In this document: piece after piece, positions 1 to 11,639 of the stretch
How positions within the stretch are numbered: the stretch's first letter is position 1
Layout of the letters: every line of letters begins with the position of its first letter
Assembly (NCBI GenBank): GCA_963921195.1
Contig: OY992537.1
Span: forward strand, 95,500,736 to 95,564,735
From: Pegoplata infirma
Lineage: Eukaryota > Arthropoda > Insecta > Diptera > Anthomyiidae
Length of the DNA: 64,000 bases
Direction: 5' to 3'
Notes under the pieces: model-generated
The model's input: the letters and a program-made list of their open reading frames with translations, nothing else
Told to the model about the DNA's origin: nothing
The model's database searches: none
Position numbers and translations under genes: made by a program

Positions 1-1270
1 TAATATTGAAATTGTTTGAAGTGATATGAAAAGCAAAAGCAAAAAAACGGGTAGCTAACGTAGCCTTTGAAACGCTGCTCATAATATGCTCTACAACCCA
101 TACATAACAAAAAAATTTTGTTATGTATGGGTTGTACCTCCCTTATTTTAAGTTCGTGATACAGGGAGGAGAAAATAGGGAGGATGGGGAGGATGGTATT
201 CCCCGATTTTTTTTTTTACTTGATAATCTTATAGAGAAAGTCCTAAAGAATTTATTCTAAAACTTTTATGTTGGGACAACATTGGGATCGCTCAAAATCA
301 AAATTTTTCACAATTTCCTTCAAAATCTCCAAATCGCAACACTCTTGAACCTTAAAAATTTAATATCATAAGTGCTTTTGTAGCTACAGAGCCCATTTTT
401 TTGTTTAAAGCTTATAATATGCTCTACAAGACCTACCATAACCCAAAAAATTTTCCAAAAAAGGAAGGGGTGCCCACCTTATTTAAAAGTCGTGGCAAAG
501 AGTGGAGGAAATGGGGGAAAGAATCCCCCGATTTTTTTTACTTGGTATTCTTAAAGTGCAAGTCCTAAGGAACATATCCAAGAACTTTTATGTTGGGACA
601 ACAATGGGATCAACCAAAATCAAAATTTCCCCGAAAATCAACAAATCGCGACTTTCTTGCGCCTCCCATTGTTGTCCCAAGATAAAAAATTAAGGATATG
701 CTCTCTAGAACTAATTCTTTAAAAAAACCAAGTTAAAAAAAATTGGGGGATACTATCCCCCCGATTTCCCCCACCGCTTTGCCCCGATCTTTTAATACAA
801 AAGGCATCCCTCATTTTTTTATATTTTTTTGTAATAGTAATATTGTAGGGCATATTAAAAGCTTTAAAACAAGCCAAAAACGGACTCAGTAGCTCCAATA
901 CAGTCCACGATAACAAATTTGTAATGCGCAAGAGTGTCGCGATTTGGAGATTTTGGGGGAAATTGTGAAAAAATTTTATTTTGGTCGATCCCATTGTTGT
1001 CCCAACATAAAAATTTTAGATCATATTCTTCAGGACTTTCTCTATAAGATTATTAATTAAAAAAAAATCGGGGATATTTTCTCCCCTCTTTTTCAGGACC
1101 TTAAAATAAGGGAGGTTACCCTTATTTTTTTCGAAAATTTTTTGGTTATGGTAGGTCTTTTAGAGCATATTATGAGCTTCAAAACAAACCAAAAATAGCT
1201 ATAAAAGAACCAATGGTATTAAGTTTTTACGGTGTAAATCGTCGCGACTGTTAGATTTTGGGGGAAATTT
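1..1270. repeat. Foldback repeat, possibly cut by the window edge
   Basis: The stretch about 130-360 reappears inverted at about 895-1130. Shared landmarks are the CCCCGATTTTTT run, the AGTCCT/AGGACT blocks, TTGGGACAAC/GTTGTCCCAA and the TCTCCAAATCGC block. A third degenerate copy lies near 480-690. TGCTCTACAA and its inverse TTTTAGAGCA mark the outer parts. No protein-like frame is convincing. The termini and TSD could not be found, so the family is not assigned. Confidence 0.6.
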
Positions 1271-1872
1271 TGACCCTCCGTATTTTCGGCCCCTATTGAC
1301 TTAGAGGGCTGAAAAAAAGTGTGCGTCTGTTTATCACTAACAATCAGTGTTACAACTAATTGTAAACCAAATTTCATCAAAATCGGATGGGGGCAAGAAA
1401 ATTTTTAGCTATTTTTGATTAAACTTAACTTGAACTTTGAAAAAATTTTCTTCAAAATAGTTTATAAATTTTCCCACAATTTAGTTAAATTTAACTAAAA
1501 TTTAGAAAATTTTCCTACCTTGTCATGATTTCACTAAGAATTTGTCAAAAAAAATTTTCAAAAGCATTTTTTATTTTTTTTTACACCAAAACGCAAAAAA
1601 AAAACAAACAAATGTTTGTGTCCGGGACTTATAGTTAGAATTGAACTATTTCGAATAACAATTGATCTTTTTCAAATTACAAATGGAATTTTTGAATTAC
1701 TAATGGAATTTTCAAATTACAAGTAGAATCTTCGAATTACAATTGCTTAGAATTTTACCAAACCGCGTCTGCAACACCCAAAAAAAAGACTTCAAATTTT
1801 AACACAATTTAGTTAAATTTTACTAAATGTGGGAAATTTTCTTAACTGTTGGGAAAAAAATGTAGTTCATGT
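1271..1872. other. AT-rich DNA without gene; short 20-bp-unit relic
   Basis: I see no gene here. At about 1640-1745 there are five degenerate units of the TTCGAATTACAA(N)TGGAAT type, the same unit that forms the palindromic array at 41,333-41,779. The rest is A/T runs and unassigned repeat remnants. Confidence 0.45.
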
Positions 1873-2173
1873 ACCTACACACAAAAAAAACCTTGTCAAA
1901 TTACTAAAAAAAAAATTTCGTAATACCATTGTTTGACAGTTTTCCTCGTTTTTAAAAAAAAAAAATTTCGATCAAACTTTTTTTTTTAATTTTACAATTT
2001 TTTTTTTGTAATTTTCCAAATTTCCAAGATAATTTTACAAAAAAACAAGTAAATTCACGATAATTCCTTGTAATTTTAATTGCGCCAAAAAAACTGTAAA
2101 TTTACAATTTTATTGGTAAAAATCTTGTAAAGTTACAAAATTATTATTTTACCCAAAAATTTTAAAATTACTA
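1873..2173. mobile_element. CACTCAAAAA-type MITE arm (family D), first copy
   Basis: The segment opens with CACACAAAAAAAACCTTGTC and contains blocks shared with 2,653-2,965, 56,005-56,895 and 58,695-59,198 (CCTTGTCAAATTACTA, GTAATnCCATT, TTGACAGTTTTCC, TTTTATTGGTAAAAATCTTG). Only one arm is present; element E interrupts it at a TA. Confidence 0.55.
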
Positions 2174-2650
2174 CACAGAAAAAATTTGAAACGAATTTCA
2201 ATCAACAAAAAAGCGGATTCAATCAATTTTTTTATTGAAATTCCTCCAATTAAAAAAATTGTTATACCAATCATCAAATTGTAGGTGATTGAATGAAATT
2301 TTTTTTATTTTGATCAAAAATTTGATACATTTTTTATTTATAGTCAATCAAGATAATGATTGATTTAACAAAGGAATTGTAAGCTTATGACAAAATTATC
2401 AAAAAATTCATCTTTTTTGCTTTCCAATATGTTGCCAACAATAACAAAAAGAAAAACCCGATATTTTTGTAAATTTTTGAATTAATCTATTCAAATAAAT
2501 TAAAGCGAAAAAAATCTGGTATGTTGAAAATTTTTAATTTGATAGTTAAAGAAAATAACAAAAATTTTGATCAAACCAATAATTGACTCATTTAAATTTT
2601 GTTGATCAATAGATTTAATTGAAAATTTTTAGCCAATAATTTCTTGTGTG
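2174..2650. mobile_element. TA-flanked MITE, family E
   Basis: The element begins CACAGAAAAAATTTGAAACG and ends AATTTCTTGTGTG, with TA on both sides (2172-2173 and 2651-2652). It is inserted in a family D MITE. A relic with the same interior (GAAACGAATTTCAATCAACA, GGATTCAATCA) is at about 59,540-59,888. It is non-coding; a TA TSD suggests a Tc1/mariner-type mobiliser. Confidence 0.6.
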
Positions 2651-2652
2651 TA

Positions 2653-3175
2653 CCTACATACAAAAAAAAACCTTGTCAAATTACTAAAAAAAAAGTCTCG
2701 TAATCCCATTTTACCAATATTTGACCGTTTTCCCTGTTTTTTAACAAAAAATTTTCAATCAAAATTTAATTTTTTTTTTTTTTAAGTTTAAAATTTTTTT
2801 TGTAATTTTCCAAATTTCCAAGATAATTAAAAAAAAAAAACAAGTAAATTCACGAGAATTCCATGTAATTTTAATTGCGTCAAAAACTGTAAATTTACAA
2901 TTTTATTGGTAAAAATCTTGTAAAATTACAAAATTATTATTTTACCAAAAATTGTAAAATAACTATGAATTCTCGTAAAATAGGAGGTAGCAAAAAATCT
3001 AGTAAAGTTACGAAACCTGCTTGTAAATTTTATCGTGTCCAAAAAGAACCTTGTCAAATTACTAAAAAAAAGTCTCGTAATCCCATTTTACCAATATTTG
3101 ACAGTTATCTACCAATTAGTTCATCTATCGAGTTTTTAAAACACTCAACACCCCAGTGGTCCCCTAAATTCACGT
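2653..3175. mobile_element. Family D MITE arms, second and third partial copies
   Basis: A second family D arm starts at 2653 in the same orientation as 1873-2173, and a third partial start (ACCTTGTCAAATTACTAAAA) lies near 3048. The series is therefore direct rather than a simple inverted pair. The open frame across 2965-3189 is repeat sequence. The following 3,120-3,240 matches the ACTATGACGATT/CCCCAGTGGTCC repeat seen near 43,680-43,790. Confidence 0.5.
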
Positions 3176-3448
3176 CGGCTCAAAAACTATGACGATTCTT
3201 AAGGAGCCCAATTTGGTCTTCACTTGTGTATGAACTAAATTGAAATAAAATTGTTCCCATTTTTTAGCTCAAATTGGCATAATATTAAAAAAAGTTTTTT
3301 TTCCTTATTTTTAAGAAAAATATGAACTTAAAAGAAGGAAAACATGGTAATGGAGCTAAATCTTTACCAATTTTCCTTGAATTTAGTTAATTTTCACATT
3401 TTTTAGTTAATTTTTTTTAATGGAAAATCTGCAGATTTCTCATATGGA

Positions 3449-5142
3449 TAGGGTGACCATTTTTTTCTGAGCTCAAATCAGTACGGCCAAGTTTTAATGT
3501 TTTTTTTTTTTAAGAAATAACCCTCTAAAAATTTTTTCTATGGGAAAACACTGATGTCTTTTTAATACTCAAAAAATTTCGGTTATATTAACTTGACCCC
3601 AAGTACTTTGAGTAAAAACAACTGTTAAACAAGTAAGAAAATTATAGTCGGTCAAGACCGATCATATAATACCCTACACCAGAGTTTCCCGGAAAATGGG
3701 TCCCAAGTTCAAACATGGACCGATTAGATCTATATTTTATCAAATCTTTAATGAGTGAAATAGGCTTCAATTTGTTGACAATTAACCGCTTTAACTGAAT
3801 ATCGGCCGAAATTTTCACATGGGGCCTGAATCCAAAAATGGTCCGATGATAATCAGATTTGATAAAGGTATTAAAGTACGCGTTTAACATACATAAACAA
3901 AATTTTTATTAAATTTTTTCAATTTTCATGAAATTTAAGAGATTTATGTGAAAATCGGGAAGGTGGTTTGGGGCTACAAGAAGAACTGGTCCGAATCCTC
4001 TAAAATTATGAATGGTGATTTGTGAGACAAAACATGTTTACCTGCCAAATTTAAAAAAGATACCTAATATAATACGGTTGTTAGAGTCATTTGAACCAAA
4101 ACTAAGGAGGACCTTTGTATAGGGGCGATTTTTTCCATTTTCAATAGGCTTCGTCCTTGGAGGCTTCGTCCAAAAGAGGCTTAAGTTTCAAATTTCAAGT
4201 CAATTGATTAAAAATTACGACCTGTATCGTGTTTACACCGTTTACATGGACAGACAGACGGACGGACATCGCAAAATCGACTTTAAAAGTGATTCTGAGT
4301 CGATCGGTATACTTAAAAGTGGGTATAGGACCAATATTTCGGGTAGTTACAAACATCAGCACAAACTCATTATACCCTGTACCACAGTGTGGTGTAGGGT
4401 ATAAAAACAAATGCAAAAAACAACTGTTAAAAAACCACTGCAAAAAAAAAAGTTGATAAAAAACAACGGTTGTAGTTATTTTGCAGAATTTTATTATTTT
4501 GATCGTTTCAGCACAAAAACCAAAACAAAATTCCACAGGTTTTAAAAATAAGAAAATCCCCAAAATTTTTAGGACTTTTTCCCGTAAGTTTTGACAACAT
4601 TTCCTTTAAGAAAACTTCACAGCTAATAAGCACGGGTTTTTTTAATGGCCCTGATTTTCTGAGCGCTGTTTCGAATAAGCTCTCATAACACTACCTCATC
4701 TAAGATCTCAGAATCATTAGGATTAACGAAATTTACATCATCTTTCTGAAAATATAAAAAAATCGATGAACTTTTCGTTATGGAAAAAAAGATTCTGTGC
4801 GCATTTTCACATAAATTTAGGAAGATCAAAATAACCTTATGCTCAGATAAATACACCTATTGATTCACGAACTCTAATCTCCTTAGAGTAAATTTATTAT
4901 TAATTATCTCATTGTCAGACTTAAGTTATAAAAAACTACTTTGACGACTTATATTATGGAAATTCAAGATTTTGTATAAAATTTTCGAATAAAATTATTT
5001 TTTATGTTAAAATGTTCAAAAATCAGTACAATCAGTACATATTTTAAAAAATCAGTACAAATCAGTACAGCGTTTTTTGATCAGTACACGTGATCAAAAA
5101 TCAGTACATGTACTGATCAAATCAGTACGAATGGTCAGCCTA
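3449..5142. mobile_element. hAT-like non-autonomous element, copy 1
   Basis: The ends are TAGGGTGACCATTT and the inverse of TAGGCTGACCAT, and they are flanked by an exact 8-bp duplication CATATGGA (3441-3448 and 5143-5150). An 8-bp TSD is typical of the hAT superfamily. Near the right end there is a cluster of (A)ATCAGTACA motifs. A sister copy at 48,692-49,790 has the same ends and its own 8-bp TSD. A DINE (3,627-4,407) inserted later. No transposase frame is visible. Confidence 0.85.
3627..4407 (-). mobile_element. DINE-1/INE-1-like Helitron relic, type B (B1)
   Basis: On the minus strand it opens with TATACCCTACACCACACTGT, passes a CCGTCCGTCTGTCTGTCC core and ends with the hairpin GGTCTTGACCGAC followed by CTATAATTTTCTTACTTGTT. 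This architecture (5' TATACCC inverted pair, GTCTGTCC core, 3' hairpin, CTTGTTT tail) is that of DINE-1/INE-1 elements. Open frames across it are not conserved proteins. It lies inside a hAT-like element, so it is younger than that element. Confidence 0.85.
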
Positions 5143-5150
5143 CATATGGA

Positions 5151-6099
5151 TTAAAATGGGTGTATTTTCAGCAGATTTTTTTGCAGAATTTGGACAAAGC
5201 TCTTTTATTTTTTGAGTGTACACAAGCCGCTAATAAGAATTGTTTTGCTTAAAAATTATTATCAAGAATTTTATTTAATTAATGTCACATTTCACTAAAA
5301 AAAAATACTATATGCATATAGATGCTAAACAGTATTGTCAATAAGAAATTTATAAAATTTTATTGTCAAAACTTTACTTTCTTTTATATCAAAAAATATT
5401 TACTCAATGTCATTTCTAACAATGCTAATTTTTTTCTTCTTTTTTTAAACAAATTAATGGTTTTGCAAAAAATATATACTTTGTTTGTTACTCTTTTAAA
5501 CAAAAAAAATAATAAATATTTAAATATTTTGTTAGATATTTACTTTATTTTTTTTTTTTGTAGCGAGTTCCAGGTTTACAAAAAAAAAATATTGCGATTT
5601 ACAACAGCTTCTAATGATGATGACGATGATGATGACAAAAAGAAGATAATCCAGTTTTGTTAATAATGAAGTTTTTTTTCGTGCTTCAAAGTAAATTATT
5701 TAAACAAAAACTTTTTTTAAATAAGTTTTTTGAATATTTTATTATAAAATATGCTAATTTTTTTTTAACAAATATTTTTCAAAACAATAATTTTAAATTG
5801 AGATCAATTTTTTTTTCTCGCTCGCAAATGATTAAACAAATGGACACAATTTAAAATATTTTTTTTTTCACATTTTCACTTGAATTTTTTTATTATATTT
5901 TTTAATTTAAATTTTTTTATTTTTCAATATAAATTTTTTTACAAAAAATTATAAATTTTCTTTTAAAATTTTATTAAATTTCACCACAGAAAACTTTAAG
6001 ATTTTTTTCATAAACTACGTGAGAATTCTTGCGTAAATTTTTTTTTGGGTTTTTTTGTGTAAGTAAAAACAACGTAACGAACTTAAACAAATTGATAGA
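5151..6099. other. Very AT-rich stretch without recognised gene
   Basis: Long A/T runs, one GATGATGAC-type microsatellite at about 5613-5634, no repeat ends and no protein-like frame. The frames at 5322-5854 are Phe/Asn/Lys-rich translations of A/T tracts. Confidence 0.5.
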
Positions 6100-6352
6100 A
6101 CTTCGAATTACGCGCTTACACACGATTGTATACGTTCAACACTCGTAGCGAACTGAAGTGTGTTTTGAAATTATTGTTAAAACTCAAACGAAATTTAATG
6201 ATCGTTTTTGTCGTTTACTCGTTTAGTAAAGTGTTTTTCAACAACAACCACAATAACAATAGTGCATACTCAGAGGGTATTAAAGAAGTAGAAAATCAAC
6301 AACTTATTAATTGAGTAGAGGAGTAGCAGTAGTTTTGGAGTACTTAAGTGTA
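6100..6352 (+). other. Possible non-coding first exon / 5' UTR
   Basis: This segment differs from its AT-rich surroundings. It is more balanced in composition, carries the CAACAACAACCACAATAACA tract common in fly 5' UTRs, has a possible initiator (GTTCAACAC at about 6134) and a donor-like GTAAGAGT at about 6350. No repeat match was noticed elsewhere in the window. The 62-codon frame 6126-6314 does not look like a conserved protein. It could equally be unique non-genic DNA. Confidence 0.2.
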
Positions 6353-6549
6353 AGAGTACCATATATTTACAAATATTATGGTAATAATGTAAAATATGAG
6401 AAAATAAGACACAAAAAGGAATTAGAAATTATGAGAGAAAAATTTCTTGATTACAATAACATTTTTAATTGAAAAGAGAATATTTTGTTGGTAATATGTA
6501 ATCAGGCCTTTTAAGGAATTAATTACACAATTCAATTTTACAAAGCACC

Positions 6550-6790
6550 ACAGACGGATGAAATTCATAGTATTTATGGACAAATACATACAAATTTATG
6601 AATTTTTTCATTAATTTTTCCACTTTTTCATAGTATTTATGAAAAAAAAAAATTAAATACTTTTTAAATTCCACATATTATGATTTATTCAGAAATACTA
6701 TGTAAAAGTTCAAAAGTATTATGAAAAAGTTAATAAATTTTTATGAATTTGTTCATAAATACTATGAATTTCGTTCAATGCCAAATTTTT
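6550..6790. mobile_element. Short palindromic MITE
   Basis: GAAATTCATAGTATTTATG near 6560 is repeated inverted near 6782, with further internal copies of CATAGTATTTATG. It has the shape of a small foldback MITE. The TSD is not clear. Confidence 0.5.
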
Positions 6791-6834
6791 ATTTTGTGTG
6801 TGGACATTTGATTTGAGTTTTTCTTTAATGTAGC

Positions 6835-7520
6835 TAGAGTTTCTGTTTCGGTTAAAACCGTAACCGAAACCGCGGTTATTAACGCCGAAAACCAAACCCA
6901 AAACCGACCAATATATTTTCGGTTATCCTCTTTTTATTAATTGAATAAATTTACTGCAGCTTTAAGGGCCTCTTAATTTTTTTGAGATTCAAAATGGGAA
7001 AATTTTAGCTTAACTATGAATGGACAAGCTCTAGACTGTCAATATCCATCAAACTGTCAATATCCATGAATCCAACGACAGCTTTCCCAATTTTGGGTTA
7101 AGACCCAAATCGAAAATCTAGACAAATTCTAGAAATTCGAAGTTTCAGATAACTTACAATTAGATTGTTCGTCTCAATAAAAATACGGTTTATAATGGCA
7201 AATTTAAAATCTTTTTAATTAAAACTGCTTGTTTTACTATTGAAATAACTTAAGTGTTTATATCCAGTTCTGAAGTTGAGGAACCACTGGATCTTTGAAA
7301 TATGAACTGAATTCTTATTTTTAAAAGACATAAGCGGAAGCTAAACCAAAATGGAAATTTAAACTGAAATCGATTCTAATAAAAAACTATTTTAAAATAA
7401 AGTTTTTCCACCGGAGTAAAATTTTTACTGATAACCGAAAATAACCGAAACCGATCGGTTATTAATTTTTTTATAACCGAAACCGCGGTTACTAAATTTA
7501 TCGGTTATTCAGAAACTCTA
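6835..7520. mobile_element. hAT-like MITE, TAGAGTTTCTG family, copy F1
   Basis: It starts TAGAGTTTCTGTTTCGGTTA and ends CAGAAACTCTA. Subterminal regions are full of CCGAAACCG/CGGTTA motifs. The interior matches 40,919-42,376, which has an exact 8-bp TSD. The TSD of this copy is not clean. Confidence 0.7.
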
Positions 7521-7524
7521 ATAG

Positions 7525-7905
7525 CTAATTAGGAAAACTTCTGCGGGAAGTTTTTTCCACATACGGCTAGTTCGACCAACAAACAAATGTTCTCTGCAAT
7601 GCGTTGTGCGATTCATTGAACAGTCGACAACGAACGGATCTACGGTAGTACTCATTCCGGCGATGCTCCAATGAGTCAATTGAGATGGATACCCTACTTA
7701 AATTGATGAGCTTCAATGCACTCCTTTTCACCCGATCCAAAAACTTAAAAATAGACCTTGAAGCACCTGCCTAGATATGGAAGTTTTATTCCATTTTCGG
7801 TCTGATATATGCGGTATAAATAGTGAAATAATTCTGGAACCGTTTTAAGAAACCAAAACACTTGAACTTTGGATTTCCATGCCCAGAACATTAAAAGTGT
7901 CTGAT
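7525..7905 (-). pseudogene. Jockey-like non-LTR retrotransposon ORF2 C-terminus relic
   Basis: Read on the minus strand across frameshifts, it shows the usual C-terminal landmarks of Jockey-type ORF2: YIRPKMEY, a WAGA-like block, FLDRVKRSALKLIN, DSLEHRRN, VDCSMNRTTHCRE, GRTSRMWKKLPAEVF. These are spread over at least two frames with stops, so it is dead. The final block matches the plus-strand relic at 20,417-20,642 (VDCAVARTSHCTE, RTFRMQNKLPAEVFL). No RNase H domain is seen, unlike the other retrotransposons in this window. Confidence 0.75.
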
Positions 7906-7969
7906 GCCTCAAAAGATATTGCACCCATGTAGGCGCGAATAAAAGGAAATTCCCCTTTCTATTCATATG

Positions 7970-8400
7970 TAAAAATTTAAGAATTTTTCTATATGGGAAA
8001 ATTTTAGAACTTTTTTGGGGGAAAAAATTGAAAAATTTTTTTATATGAATAATTTGCGAATTTTTATATAGGAAGAGTCCTAAAAGTTTTCTAAAGGAAA
8101 ATTCTCAGAATTTTTGTATATGAGACTTTTTTTGGAATTTTTCTACAAAAAATTTCTAAGCATCTTAAAATTGTTCTGAATAAAAAATGTTTCTGAATTT
8201 TTCTAGACGAAAAATTTGGGAATTTCTCTATAGAAAAAAACTTAAAATTTTTATATGAAAAATCTAAAAAATTTTCTGTAGGAAAAACCTGAGTATTTTT
8301 GTAAAGGAAAAATCTCTGAATTTTCTATATTGAAAACCTGGCAATTCTACTGGGTAAAAAGGAAAGAGAAAAATATTATTTGTAAGATTTTTTATTAAGA
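7970..8400. repeat. Degenerate tandem array of about 30-bp units
   Basis: Units of the form GAATTTTTCTATATGGGAAAA recur with variation throughout. Related units occur at 8,820-9,060 and inside the hAT-like element at 17,772-19,165. No coding potential is seen. Confidence 0.55.
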
Positions 8401-8404
8401 AAAA

Positions 8405-8725
8405 TTTTTGGTGTTTCAAAAGAAAGCTCTGTTTTTAATTATGAAATTAAAATTAAAATAAAATAAAAATACAGATAAAACTTAGTTTTTTGGTTATAAA
8501 AAATACAGAGTATTTCGCTTAAATATGTATTTTAGCAGAAAACTCTGTTAATTATCTGTAAAATTAAGATTACAAAGTTAAAACTAATTTAACAGATAAA
8601 ACTTTGTTTTTTTGTCACAACAAAATACAAAGTATTTTCTTCAAAACTGTATTTTGACAGAAAACTCTGTCAAATATCTGTTGAATTGAGATTAAAGTCA
8701 TTTTACAGAGTTATTATTTTGAGTG
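8405..8725. mobile_element. ACTCTGT-type MITE, 3' part
   Basis: The right end ACAGAGTTATTATTTTGAGTG and the interior (ATCTGTTGAATTGAGAT, AAATACAAAGTATTTTC) match the complete 685-bp copies at 34,081 and 46,020. The left end is lost. The element abuts another CACTCAAAA-ended element across a single shared TA (8726-8727). Confidence 0.7.
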
Positions 8726-8727
8726 TA

Positions 8728-8815
8728 CACTCAAAATAATACATTAGTAGATTTACTAATTTTTTTTGCTAATGCTGGTTAGCTAACTTTTAGAATTTGT
8801 GACTTTTAATATTAA
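8728..8815. mobile_element. GCTAAC-type MITE, 5' end fragment
   Basis: CACTCAAAATAATACATTAG followed by TAGATTTACTAA and GCTAATGCTGGTTAGCTAAC corresponds to the inverted right end of the element at 43,476-44,324. Only this end is present. Confidence 0.55.
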
Positions 8816-8819
8816 AAAA

Positions 8820-9060
8820 TATTCCAGAATTTAAGACTTTTTCTATTTAAAAAAAATGCCCAAGATTCTAAGAATTTTAGGGAAAATAGTCGAGAATCTG
8901 AGAAAAAAGGTCTTAGATTCTGAGATTTTTTTATTTGAAAAATGTCTCAGAATCTAAGACTTTTTCTCGCTAGGACTCAGACTCTAAGACTTTTTATATA
9001 AAAAAAATGTGTCAGAAGCTCGGACCTTTTATAACATTTCTTAAAATTTCTTGAAAAAGT
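8820..9060. repeat. Degenerate AGAATCTGAGAC tandem units
   Basis: Repeated AGAATCTaAGACTTTTTCT / AAAAATGTCTCAGAATC units, the same kind as the interior of the element at 17,772-19,165. Confidence 0.55.
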
Positions 9061-9288
9061 CCCTTAATCCCATTTTACCAATATTCAGTTTTCCTTGTTT
9101 TTTAACAAAAAAAATCTAAATTTAAATTTTTCTTTGTGGGAGAACTGCAAAAAAATTTTTTTTTAATAAAATTAAAAATTTCACTCAAAAAAAAATTTAT
9201 TAACAAAAATTACTTCAGAGTTATTTTTTGCTCAAAATTCCGCCAAGTCGAGTTATACTTTTTTTTTGCTTTTACTATATAAATATAT

Positions 9289-11628
9289 CGTCACCTAAAA
9301 TGCAAAACGCCCTATCTAACATTTTATAAATTTTACAGGAGAAGCAAAAAACATGTTTATATAAAAACTATTAAAGTTTTCATTACAAATTTTTTAAATA
9401 TTAGTAAAAACACACAAACCAATTCATTTCAGTTAAAAAAAATTATAAATTTTTAATATTTAAAAAGTTATGTTAGTAACGCCCTTTTGTCTTGTAATTT
9501 TCAGAAACACAAAAAGCCCTAACTGCACTGAAGATGTTTAAAAACACCAAGCAGATGCGTTATAAAATGTAACAACATGCTAACAAAATTGTATACTGAA
9601 TGTTGTTTTATCATTTAGATCTCTAACAAAATGTGGGCGGTATTGGAGAAAGGGGCGTGGCACCTGCTATATAACCTACCACTGAAAAATGTCTCATTTT
9701 GGGTTCTGTTAAACACATGCTAACTTAATTCGATACAAAATGTCAATTTACAATTTTAAAGCTCCATGTCAAATGAGGGTGGAACAGGACAAAGGGTATG
9801 GCCCGAAATAACATAATGCATCAAAATGCTTTAACCTTTTAACGACCACAGGAAACTATACTTCCCAGATAATTGTTTGCGATAGTTTTAAGTTCAAGTA
9901 AAAGCTAGGATAAATGTACTAAAAGATGAATTATAGAAGAGTTTTAGAGAAACAAAAGTTTTGTTTTCATTAATTCTCTAACTGGCTCCACTTGCTCACT
10001 ATAAGTTCTCAAAGTCTGCGAAGTAATAAATATATTAGGGACAACATTATATATACTTGACAGGCGAAATAAGGGTCAAGAAGGGGGTTCAGAAATCCAA
10101 ATTCTTGTAGAATAACTATTATTAGGTTTCATTTCTTACAGATCACAGCGAGTACCAAAATGGCCTTGGCCAAAACAGCGTAATAAGGTGGAAGAAGGGG
10201 CCCAATTTTTTTATGCGTAACTATTATTAGGTCAGAAATTTAGAAAATGGAAAGAAAATCAAAAACACTTCGGTCAAAAATGTATGGTCGCCAAAGCGTT
10301 TATTCGGCTTCTGGAAAATTTCTTATGATCTACAGTAAATATTGGGCATTTGATAGATATCTCACTCGCATCCCACAAAGCTCCTAAAGGAAAATACCTT
10401 AGCTTTATTTTGAGTTAAAAAAGGGCCGGTTTTAAAAAAATGCCAAACAAGTTTTTGATTTTGCAAAAAAAAAGTAATATTTTTTTTTTTGAAAGATTGC
10501 TCCCACGGGAGAGAAGGATGACAGAAGAAGAAGAAAGAAATATCTATATTAAACTCTCGGGACACATTTTGCCAGGAACATTAGGTAATCAGTTACATGG
10601 ATGCAAAAAACACCTGTTTGACCAAAATGTAAAATACGGCCCCTAACTCTAACTCAGAAAGTTCTTAACCGATCTCGTTGTAAAATTGTGACTAAACTAC
10701 TATTGGTTTTAAAAGTTGTGTCACTTGAGATGAAAACCCCATATGTAAATGATGAAATTTGACACAGGTTGTTATTTTATCTTTCCTAAGCCCTGTATTT
10801 AATGTTAGCGATATAAGACATCAAATTGTTTTTATTTATGTCCCTTTTTATGAAGAAATTATAAGCTTTCCAATGAAGCTAACGTTTTTTGTTATATACT
10901 GGGAAGTTATTATGTAACCTGATAGTCGTCAATCGTACCGTTTCCATCGTTATTCCATTACCATATAGTGCCATTTTATAGTAATAGAATAATGAGCTCA
11001 CGATGACGATTCACGATTATCAAGTTACATAATTAACCCCCTTTATTTTTTGTAATAATAGCAAAAATTATAATTAAAAACAATTTTTTTTACTTATTTA
11101 ACGAAAAATTTACTTTGAATTTTATTCAATCGGAATGAAGAACTTCTAATCATGTTTTTTATCGTCATTAATTATATTGTTATTACATTTTGTGTAGAAT
11201 TTACATCTTACTTAAGACTAATTGTACTGCATAAATTGCGATTTCTATAGCTGAAAAAGGAACAATTCTCGTGAGAGTGCGGGCCTGAAGGGGTTAATTG
11301 GTAAATTTCTAAACTTTATTTTTTGTGTACATATACATATATTTTTCCTATTGGTGGACATTGTGGAAGAAGAAGCATCAAAAAAATGTTTAATCTTTAA
11401 AAATTGCTATATAATATGTATACAAATATGTAGTTGGGGCTTTTTGGTTTAACATATATCAAAGCATGTAGTTAGGGCTTTTTGAATTTTGTTAATAAAA
11501 TGCCCATTTTTGATCAAAGGAGACTAAATTTTTTTGTGGACATGTATTTTGATCCAATACATAAGAATCAATAAAAAACGCGATTTTGAATTTTTTGTTA
11601 GTTAGGGCGTTTTGCATTTTAGGTGACG
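9289..11628. mobile_element. 2.3-kb foldback element with CGTCACC ends
   Basis: CGTCACCTAAAATGCAAAAC at the left is matched by the inverted GCATTTTAGGTGACG at 11,614-11,628, and the next block ACGCCCTA...GGGCGT continues the inversion. Further inverted pieces include AAAAAGCCCTAACTGC (about 9,510) and AGTTAGGGCTTTTTG (about 11,470). The interior 9,600-11,300 has no convincing gene; it includes repeats with GTAACTATTATTAGGT also seen near 22,030-22,170. The TSD is unclear because both flanks are ATATAT. Confidence 0.6.
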
Positions 11629-11639
11629 ATATATTTTTT

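Noticed and set aside
4195..4563. Overlapping frames of 66-122 codons
   Set aside because: All are translations of DINE B1 and its GTCTGTCC core on both strands.
7745..7966. 73-codon frame as an independent gene
   Set aside because: It overlaps the dead Jockey-like ORF2 relic in a shifted frame.
10362..10646. Opposing 67- and 68-codon frames
   Set aside because: Overlap each other inside the foldback 9,289-11,628; no family features.
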